Part shown: piece by piece, positions 58,023-64,000 of the stretch
Numbering within the stretch: position 1 is the first letter of the stretch
Layout: the number at the start of each line of letters is the position of its first letter
DNA from: an uncultured Methanospirillum sp.
GTDB lineage: Archaea > Halobacteriota > Methanomicrobia > Methanomicrobiales > Methanospirillaceae
DNA: 64,000 nucleotides
Assembly (NCBI RefSeq): GCF_963668475.1
Contig: NZ_OY764544.1
Span: 3,781,986-3,845,985 of the forward strand
Direction: 5' to 3'
The notes under the pieces: generated by a model
The model's database searches: none
What the model saw: only the letters and a program-made list of their open reading frames with translations
Told to the model about the DNA's origin: nothing
Translations under genes and position numbers: made by a program

Positions 58023-58292
58023 TCACATCACCCTCGGTGCTTTGAAGTATCCATCCTCTGTCTCTGCAGCGTTGCTGAGTGCTTCGTTCTGACTCAGAGA
58101 TTCAGTGACCTCATCCTCTCTGAATATATTGACAAGACCACGGTCGATGCCTGCTCCCTGGGGGAGTGCATCGAGCATCTCGAAATAGGTGAGGATATCT
58201 GAGCACTGTGATGTAAACTCTTCAAGTTCGCCGTCATCAACTCCGACATCGGCTAGTTTTGCGATCTTTCTGACGTCTTCTGATAGTACCAT
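58023..58292 (-). CDS. gatC: Asp/Glu-tRNA amidotransferase subunit C
   Basis: An 89-residue GatC, which wraps around GatA and GatB and stabilises the complex. VRKIAKLADVGVDD near the N-terminus, the ILTYFEMLDALP segment and the C-terminal GYFKAPRVM motif are characteristic. Immediately followed by gatA. It lies 6 nt after the AsnB-like gene, so the four genes form one transcription unit. Confidence 0.95.
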   Translation of the reverse strand: MVLSEDVRKIAKLADVGVDDGELEEFTSQCSDILTYFEMLDALPQGAGIDRGLVNIFREDEVTESLSQNEALSNAAETEDGYFKAPRVM

Positions 58293-58298
58293 GGATTC

Positions 58299-59288
58299 TT
58301 ATGCCTTCCTGATATGGTGCATGTAATCTGAAACTGAGTTCTGATAACCGTTCTGCCTTGCAAGACGTTTTATCTCTTTCCAGATCCCGGTTCCGTACTG
58401 CATAGCCTTCTTCTCATAGTAAGCCGTCTCTTGTGAGAGATATCTCGCGGCAATCTCCCGGAGTGGCTTTTTTCTGATGCCTTCACTGACCCGCTCGGTA
58501 ACTGGAATTGCTGACGCAGCGCACACCACTCGTATGTCAAGGTATGGCATTGAGAGCCAGGTATTGTGGTACCCGGCAATGGTCTGATCCCGGAGCCCCT
58601 GTCTGGAGAGTGATGCGAAGTCTGTTGAGAAGGTTGACGCAAGTTCCTCCTCTGTCCTTCCCAGATACCGGGAGTATCCGCCAAAGACCTCGTCTGCCCC
58701 CTGTCCGGTGAGGATACGTTCGTACCCTGCGCTGCGTGCCGTCTCTGCAACGAAGAAGAGGGTGGTTGCGATGGCAAGGTCCACCGGTGTCGGGTCAGGG
58801 AGAAGACTCAGTACAACCGGCAGGGTCGCCTCGATCTCATCGGGAGTTACTGTCCTGATCTCAAGGGGGAGATCAAGTTCCCTGGCCACCAGGGCAGCCC
58901 GTTTCAGGTCATGAGAGTCATGAACCCCTACCGATATACAGGGTCTCTGTGCAACTGCCGCGACAAGGGCTGAGTCAACTCCTCCGGAGAGTGCAGTCAC
59001 TCCTTCGGTAGATCTCATACGGATCGATTCCACGATTGCAGTGTTGAGGTCTGGTGATCGAAACGGTGGTTCGATCATACTGACTTTCTTTCCATTACAC
59101 CAGACTGATCCGGCCGGGCAGTCTCCTGGCATGATCCCGAAGTGATCTCGTGCACTGCAGGTATTCCACTTTAGAAAGAATTCTCCTCCAAACTGTGAGA
59201 GTTTCTCCTGGTCTCCGGTAAGGAAGTGGGATATTTCCTCATCAGTTAGCACGGTCCCGTTGAGTTCGACCCAGCCTCGTCGTTCCAT
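58299..59288 (-). CDS. asparagine synthetase-like protein without glutaminase domain
   Basis: A 329-residue protein with the synthetase half of AsnB: the PP-loop SGGVDS at residues 101-106, then LTGQGADEVFGGYSRYLGR and the MPYLDIRVV region. The first 95 residues do not form a usable glutamine amidotransferase domain; there is no catalytic Cys at position 2. It could use free ammonia, receive it from elsewhere, or modify another substrate. It is the first gene of the unit asn-gatC-gatA-gatB, all concerned with amide formation, which makes a link to Asn supply attractive but unproven. Confidence 0.82.
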   Translation of the reverse strand: MERRGWVELNGTVLTDEEISHFLTGDQEKLSQFGGEFFLKWNTCSARDHFGIMPGDCPAGSVWCNGKKVSMIEPPFRSPDLNTAIVESIRMRSTEGVTALSGGVDSALVAAVAQRPCISVGVHDSHDLKRAALVARELDLPLEIRTVTPDEIEATLPVVLSLLPDPTPVDLAIATTLFFVAETARSAGYERILTGQGADEVFGGYSRYLGRTEEELASTFSTDFASLSRQGLRDQTIAGYHNTWLSMPYLDIRVVCAASAIPVTERVSEGIRKKPLREIAARYLSQETAYYEKKAMQYGTGIWKEIKRLARQNGYQNSVSDYMHHIRKA

Positions 59289-59523
59289 CTGTCTTCTGAA
59301 AGGTGGAGGATCACCCTATATAGCATGTTCGTGAACTCTGTGAATCTGCATGCTACCGTATCCATGAGCCTGTAAGGAGAGAAAACCGGAATGAGAAGGG
59401 GAAACGACTGTGCAGAAGGCATATTATATAGTTTCAGGGAGAATTGAATGAGACATATCAGATAGGCACTGCTCGAACGGCGCTGTTTCTTTCTGCCTTT
59501 AGATATATGATCTGATGACACGG

Positions 59524-59608
59524 GCGAGGGTACCAAAGCCAGGCCAAATGGGCCGGACTTAAGATCCGGTTTCGCAGGAATTCAAGGGTTCGAATCCCTT
59601 CCCTCGCA
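59524..59608 (+). tRNA. tRNA-Leu (TAA)
   Basis: Type II tRNA: acceptor GCGAGGG/CCCTCGC, anticodon stem CCGGA/TCCGG with loop CTTAAGA (anticodon TAA), variable arm TTTCGCAGGAATT, T arm CAAGGG-TTCGAAT-CCCTT, discriminator A. Confidence 0.96.
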
Positions 59609-59786
59609 TATTATTATCCCTGTTGGGATGTCGATCTTCTGCAACACATGATTCTTCTGATACGAATGTTGTTCTGACAGAAAGAAGCTGACCGGAACTA
59701 TCATCTCCTGAAATCTCCTGGCTTGTCAGGTAACTTTTCAGGCCTCAATACCATTTTGATGTAATAGAGAGAAAAAAGTAAGGAAT

Positions 59787-60296
59787 ATGAAATTTACTGA
59801 GGCATTTATCGGTATTGCAATCCTCCTGCTTCTTGCGATAGTCTGTGTACATGCAGAGATTGGACTGAACACTTCTGAGTTTGACAAACGGTTGATCGCT
59901 GACAGCACCATCAACACATCCGACTTTGACTCGAGCCTTGTGGAACACAGCAAGATCAATACGTCAGTGATCGATGATCATCTGATCAACGCTTCCGTCA
60001 ACACATCTGACTTTGACTCGAGCCTTGTGGAACATAGCAAGATCAATACGTCAGTGATCGATGATCATCTGATCAACGCTTCCGTCAACACATCTGACTT
60101 TGACTCGAGCCTTGTGGAACACAGCAAGATCAATACATCAGTGATCGATGATCACCTGATCAACGCCTCTGTGAACACATCTGACTTTGACTCGAGCCTT
60201 GTGGAACACAGCAAGATCAATACATCAGTGATCGATGATCACCTGATCAACGCTTCTATCAACACATCTGCAATCACCAATTCATCCTCAGTCTGA
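59787..60296 (+). CDS. secreted tandem-repeat protein rich in N-glycosylation sequons
   Basis: A 169-residue exported protein: signal peptide (FIGIAILLLLAIVCVHA, cleavage near residue 23), then four nearly identical 29-residue repeats, each a doublet of about 14-15 residues with pattern [IV]NTSxxDxxL. Each repeat carries NTS twice and NAS once, so about a dozen potential N-glycosylation sites. No membrane anchor or cysteine in the mature part. The regular spacing suggests a beta-solenoid or a glycan-carrying rod. I know no family match. The repeats are also near-identical in DNA. The start has a weak AAGGAATATG context. Confidence 0.75.
   Translation: MKFTEAFIGIAILLLLAIVCVHAEIGLNTSEFDKRLIADSTINTSDFDSSLVEHSKINTSVIDDHLINASVNTSDFDSSLVEHSKINTSVIDDHLINASVNTSDFDSSLVEHSKINTSVIDDHLINASVNTSDFDSSLVEHSKINTSVIDDHLINASINTSAITNSSSV
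59910..60257 (+). repeat. four tandem 87-bp repeats
   Basis: Units at 59910-59996, 59997-60083, 60084-60170 and 60171-60257 differ at only a few, mostly silent positions. A partial fifth unit follows. Such identity implies recent expansion or ongoing homogenisation, and copy number may vary between strains. Confidence 0.93.
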
Positions 60297-60418
60297 TCAG
60301 CATCCGTTCAACTTTTTTGGTGTTGTAAACGTCTCACCTTCCTAAGATCGTATCTGATTGGCATGATCAGTTCAGAATACATACATAGCTGCAGAGCAAG
60401 AATCTCATGTATTAATTC

Positions 60419-61183
60419 ATGACCCGGGTTTTGTACATTGATGATGAGCCGTCACTGCTCACACTCACCCAGCTCTATCTTAAGGAGGAGGCTGATCTGG
60501 ATGTGGAGATCGCCACTTCTGCTGAAGATGGGTTAGATCTTCTCAAAAAATCAGTGTACGATGCCATAATCTCTGACTACGATATGCCTGACCTTGATGG
60601 TATCGATTTTCTAAAAATGGTCAGGGCATACGACCTTACCATTCCGTTCATCATCTTCACAGGCAAAGGGAGGGAAGAGGTCGCGATCGAGGCACTCAAC
60701 AACGGTGCAGACTTTTACATCCAGAAAGGTGGTGATCCCAGGACAATCTTCACCGAACTGGCGAATGCCATAAACCACCTGGTCAGGCGGAGGCAGGCAG
60801 AACGCCATGCCCTTCAGATAGAAGAACACCTAGTAGCCTTCCTGAATGCACTGCCTGACATTGCGTACATTAAGGGTCCTGACCTCAGGTACCTGCTCAT
60901 CAATACAGCGTATCAGAAGTATCTCGGTCTCTCATCAGCTCAGGATGCGGTGGGTAGGACCGATGAAGAACTACTCCCCCCTTCTTTCGCTCTCCAGTCC
61001 CGGAGTTCTGATGAAACTATCCTGACTCGGAAAGAGCCGATATTTGTTCAGGATAATTTCAATGGAAAAACGTACCAGATCCAGAAATTCCCGCTCTCGT
61101 TCCCATCGGGGACGATCGGTATAGGGGGAATTATCAGGGAGATCTCTGATCATAATCCCGGGCAACCCGACTCTTCTGATTGA
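60419..61183 (+). CDS. response regulator receiver with PAS domain
   Basis: A 254-residue protein: an N-terminal CheY-like receiver (residues 1-120) with acidic pocket DDE (8-10), phospho-acceptor Asp53 in ISDYDMPDLDG, Thr in IFTGKG and Lys in YIQKGGDP, followed by a PAS domain (about 140-245) with FLNALPDIAYIKGPDLRYLLIN. No output DNA-binding or kinase domain follows, so it probably signals by protein contact, for example to an orphan histidine kinase. This receiver-PAS layout is common in Methanomicrobiales. Monocistronic. Confidence 0.88.
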   Translation: MTRVLYIDDEPSLLTLTQLYLKEEADLDVEIATSAEDGLDLLKKSVYDAIISDYDMPDLDGIDFLKMVRAYDLTIPFIIFTGKGREEVAIEALNNGADFYIQKGGDPRTIFTELANAINHLVRRRQAERHALQIEEHLVAFLNALPDIAYIKGPDLRYLLINTAYQKYLGLSSAQDAVGRTDEELLPPSFALQSRSSDETILTRKEPIFVQDNFNGKTYQIQKFPLSFPSGTIGIGGIIREISDHNPGQPDSSD

Positions 61184-61331
61184 GGACAATTCTCAAATCT
61201 GCTGTCACGATCATACCCCCGCTATTTTTAAAAGAACTGATTCTTCCATGTGGATGCTGACTTGCGGTAGCGGCCGGTATCATGATCCATCTTCGAATCT
61301 ATTACAAGCTCCCGGAAGAGACATGTAACCA

Positions 61332-62672
61332 ATGGCAATACACCCGATTGAATTCAGGTACGGGACACCGGAAATGAAGGCGGTCTGGACTGAAGAACAC
61401 CGGTTCCGCCGTATCATCGATGCAGAGGTTGCGCTGGCACGGGCAGAGGCAAAGGCAGGGATGATCCCACAGGATGCCGCTGATGCGATCGCTGCATCTG
61501 CTTCAGGCGCGAGCCTTGAGCGGGCAAAGGAGATCGAGGATGAGATCCATCACGACATGATGGCCATCGTCAGGGCAGTCTCCGAGGTCTGTGGAGAGCC
61601 GGGCAGGTGGGTGCATTATGGAGCCACATCCAACGATATCCTTGATACAGCCACCGGTCTTCAGCTGAAAGATGCGATTACCATCCTCAATACCAAACTT
61701 CGTCACCTCCTCAAAGCCCTTCTCTCCCGTGCAGAAGAGACCAAAACTCTCGTCTGTATCGGCAGGACACACGGGCAGCACGGCGTTCCAACCACTTATG
61801 GCCTCAGGTTTGCAATCTGGGCAAGTGAGATCGCACGGCATATCGAGCGGCTGGAACAGATGGTCCCCCGGGTCTGTGTCGGGCAGATGACCGGTGCGGT
61901 GGGAACCCAGGCTGCCATGGGTGATCATGGGATAGAAGTTCAGGCATCCATGATGGAGTTCCTCGGGATTGGCAGTGTTGATGTCTCGAACCAGGTGATC
62001 CAGCGTGACCGGTATGCAGAGTACTTCTGCTTCCTTGCGGGCGTTGCAACGACCCTTGATAAGATCGGTGTCGAGATCCGCTCCATGCAGCGGACCGAGA
62101 TCGGTGAGGTCGAAGAGGCGTTTGGTGCAAAACAGGTCGGTTCATCCACGATGCCGCACAAGAGAAATCCAATACGGTCTGAGCAGGTCTGCGGACTTGC
62201 ACGGATTGTCCGCTCTTCGGTTGAACCTGCGTTCCAGAACAACACCCTCTGGGACGAACGTGACCTGACCAACTCATCTCCTGAACGAATTTTATTTCCT
62301 GAAGCAACCATCCTCTGTGATCATATCCTCAAACTGATGGCCACCGTTATCGAGGGACTTGTCTTGAAACCTGATCGGATCCGAAAAAATCTGATGTTCC
62401 TTCATGGGATCAACATGGCAGAGTCGGTCATGATCGAGCTCACAAAGAAGGGAATGGCCAGACAGGAGGCGCACGAGGTCATCAGGGTGAAGAGCATGGA
62501 GGCACTTGCAGCAGAGCAGTCCCTTGCCAGCCTGCTTGCGCAGACAGCCGAAGTGACCCGGATCATCCCGGCACCAGAGATTGAGAAGCTTCTCAACCCT
62601 GATAATTATCTTGGGACTTCAATACAACAGGTTGAGCGGGTAGTTGCAAAACTACAGCCTCTCTGCTCCTGA
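61332..62672 (+). CDS. purB: adenylosuccinate lyase
   Basis: A 446-residue fumarase-superfamily lyase acting twice in purine synthesis: on SAICAR and on adenylosuccinate, releasing fumarate. The signature SSTMPHKRNPIRSEQ is intact, as are GRTHGQHGVPTTYG and HYGATSNDILDTA with catalytic His and Ser regions. Normal length for archaea. It stands alone, 148 nt after the response regulator gene. Confidence 0.96.
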   Translation: MAIHPIEFRYGTPEMKAVWTEEHRFRRIIDAEVALARAEAKAGMIPQDAADAIAASASGASLERAKEIEDEIHHDMMAIVRAVSEVCGEPGRWVHYGATSNDILDTATGLQLKDAITILNTKLRHLLKALLSRAEETKTLVCIGRTHGQHGVPTTYGLRFAIWASEIARHIERLEQMVPRVCVGQMTGAVGTQAAMGDHGIEVQASMMEFLGIGSVDVSNQVIQRDRYAEYFCFLAGVATTLDKIGVEIRSMQRTEIGEVEEAFGAKQVGSSTMPHKRNPIRSEQVCGLARIVRSSVEPAFQNNTLWDERDLTNSSPERILFPEATILCDHILKLMATVIEGLVLKPDRIRKNLMFLHGINMAESVMIELTKKGMARQEAHEVIRVKSMEALAAEQSLASLLAQTAEVTRIIPAPEIEKLLNPDNYLGTSIQQVERVVAKLQPLCS

Positions 62673-62715
62673 TTCTCCCATATTTTCTCATCAGTAGGAA
62701 AGTGAGTGAAATCAC

Positions 62716-63246
62716 TTACCCGAATACTCCCACATATATCGAGCCATACTGCTCGAACTGGAAATCAGATCTTTCAATGGGATCGGTCACAAACTTCCAG
62801 GTTGCTTTTGGTGCCAGATAATCTACTGAGGCGTAGGCATTTCCGATCTGATCGCCGTCTGCGTTATAGAGGTTGAAGGTGATAACAACCAGGTCGATCG
62901 TCTTGTCATCAAGATTCCTGAGTTCTCCCTTGATCACTGATTTTGATTTGGAGTATCGTTCTATTTCAGTCTTGACGATCGAGAGGTTTGCCAGGTTTGA
63001 CTGTGTACTCTTGATGTAGCCGTACGGCCGCTGAACATACATGGTCATACCAGGCGTGACATCCTCTTTTTCTACTGAGGTCTGTGTCTGATACTGGGCT
63101 GCATCATAGACCGGTACCGTATCCTGTGGTGGTACACCGAATGACGGGATCGGAATCAGATCGGCAGTGACCGCTGAAAAAAGTATGATACTAATACAGC
63201 ATATCGCAGTTATTGAGAGAATACCCGGCATCGTATGGCCGCTCAT
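62716..63246 (-). CDS. secreted protein with FxLYD-like domain
   Basis: A 176-residue exported protein. A signal segment (ITAICCISIILFSAVTA) precedes a mature part whose C-terminal 90 residues (KSVIKGELRNLDDKTIDLVVITFNLYNADG and WKFVTDP) follow the FxLYD beta-sandwich pattern of bacterial and archaeal surface proteins. No anchor is seen. The start is either codon 1 or Met6. Function unknown. Confidence 0.72.
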   Translation of the reverse strand: MSGHTMPGILSITAICCISIILFSAVTADLIPIPSFGVPPQDTVPVYDAAQYQTQTSVEKEDVTPGMTMYVQRPYGYIKSTQSNLANLSIVKTEIERYSKSKSVIKGELRNLDDKTIDLVVITFNLYNADGDQIGNAYASVDYLAPKATWKFVTDPIERSDFQFEQYGSIYVGVFG

Positions 63247-63315
63247 AGCATTGAATCAGCATATGATGAGAAAAAAATTGCGAAACCGGTTCCCTGTACC
63301 GGCCGGAAAAAAGTT

Positions 63316-64000
63316 TCAGAGTTTTGGTTTCTTCTTGAGTGCCTCGACCAGAAGTTCGATGGCATTGTTTACATCTGCGAGATCCACCATCTCGACGGGT
63401 GAGTGAATATATCGGGCTGGCACAGAGAACGGGATGCTCGGAATACCATCTCGTACCAGATGAATAATGGTTGCATCGGTGTTACCGCCTTCGCCTACCT
63501 CGAGCTGGTACGGGATCTTTGCCTTGTCACCGGCACTCCGGAGCCATGCGGTGAGACGCCGGTCTGCCAGCAGGCCACGTCCTGCTGCACTCGCGAGGAC
63601 CAGAACCGGACCTTTTCCCATCTCAGGGGAAGCATCCTTGCGGGTGACTCCCGGATGATCTCCCGGGATCGTGACATCGGTTGCGATAGCGATGTCTGGA
63701 TTGAGGGCGAATGCACTCACCTTCGCACCTTTGAGGCCGACCTCTTCCTGCACCGTGAAGACACCGTAGACAGTCATCGGGGTCTTCATCTGCTTGATAG
63801 TCTCTATAAGGACTGCAACACCGACCCGGTTGTCAAGTGCCTTGCCTGAGACCCGGTCTCCGGCTAGCCTCGTGAACTCCTGCTCTATCGTGACCGGTGT
63901 TCCGATCTCGATTCCGAGCGCAGCCACCTCCTCAGCTGAAGATGCGCCGATATCGATGAAGAGATCGTCAATCTTGATCTCCTTCTTGCGATCCTCGGGG
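63316..64000 (-). CDS. M42 family metallopeptidase, N-terminus cut by window edge
   Basis: The frame stays open from the stop at 63316 to the right edge, giving 227 C-terminal residues. M42 aminopeptidase features are clear: KIDDLFIDIGASSAEE, SGKALDNRVG with a metal-ligand Asp, catalytic and ligand Glu in FTVQEEVGLKGA, ligand Asp in ATDVT, and ligand His in YIHSPVEM. These dinuclear-metal aminopeptidases form tetrahedral dodecamers that trim peptides. Only the N-terminal third, including the first ligand His, lies outside the window. Confidence 0.92.
   Translation of the reverse strand, partial: PEDRKKEIKIDDLFIDIGASSAEEVAALGIEIGTPVTIEQEFTRLAGDRVSGKALDNRVGVAVLIETIKQMKTPMTVYGVFTVQEEVGLKGAKVSAFALNPDIAIATDVTIPGDHPGVTRKDASPEMGKGPVLVLASAAGRGLLADRRLTAWLRSAGDKAKIPYQLEVGEGGNTDATIIHLVRDGIPSIPFSVPARYIHSPVEMVDLADVNNAIELLVEALKKKPKL

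Noticed and set aside
59910..60257. CRISPR array at the 87-bp repeats
   Set aside because: Units are contiguous without unique spacers and encode an in-frame protein repeat.

Overview
The window is a chromosomal segment of a hydrogenotrophic methanogenic archaeon, almost certainly of the order Methanomicrobiales and possibly close to Methanospirillum. The evidence is a complete methyl-coenzyme M reductase operon, four of the five coenzyme F430 biosynthesis genes, a methanogenesis marker gene, hydrogenase maturation gene hypD, archaeal 16S-tRNA-Ala-23S rRNA organisation, GGGP synthase for archaeal lipids, an archaeosine radical-SAM gene, FtsZ and an archaellin. The species-level guess rests on memory of family sequences and was not checked by a search.

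Left third (1-28 kb): a partial alpha/beta-hydrolase is followed by mcrBDGA (no mcrC). Convergent to it are nikR and the substrate-binding parts of a nickel ECF transporter (nikM, nikN). A truncated secreted-protein gene and a stand-alone primase-like gene lie on the 3' side of tRNA-Arg and look like debris of an integrated element. hypD and an MscS channel diverge. The rRNA operon (two promoters, 16S, tRNA-Ala, 23S, tRNA-Cys, two tandem 5S genes) occupies 13.3-18.7 kb. Then come ilvE, the cfbA-E-D-B operon and, divergently, a marker-9/CitG-like/DUF447 operon. The theme is nickel: its uptake and regulation, its insertion into F430, and the enzyme that uses F430.

Middle (28-48 kb): an acetate-transporter-like membrane protein, a PAS histidine kinase broken by a frameshift, a lone archaellin, and a mixed accessory stretch (HdeD-like, QueG-like, MerR-type regulator, cupin-GNAT fusion, isochorismatase-like hydrolase, an aminotransferase next to a condensation-domain acyltransferase, TPR and surface proteins). 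RaSEA, an ArgZ/TIGR00300 protein and cobalamin genes cobD-cobY follow. A small ribbon-helix-helix gene sits directly before ftsZ, as in the haloarchaeal cdrS-ftsZ2 operon. A coiled-coil gene and a DUF373 membrane protein come next. Between the convergent DUF373 and thrS genes lies a duplicated element of about 195 bp with a palindrome resembling motifs in the ftsZ leader.

Right third (48-64 kb): a long minus-strand block of housekeeping genes: thrS, dcd, trmJ-like, GGGP synthase, topA, gatB, gatA, gatC and an AsnB-like synthetase lacking its glutaminase half. Then tRNA-Leu, a secreted protein built from four almost identical 87-bp repeats rich in N-glycosylation sequons, a response regulator-PAS protein, purB, an FxLYD-like secreted protein and a partial M42 peptidase.

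The least explained signals are the duplicated palindromic element at 47.8-48.4 kb with its possible link to the RHH-ftsZ operon, the 87-bp repeat protein, the inverted repeats near nikR and cfbA, and the aminotransferase plus condensation-domain pair.
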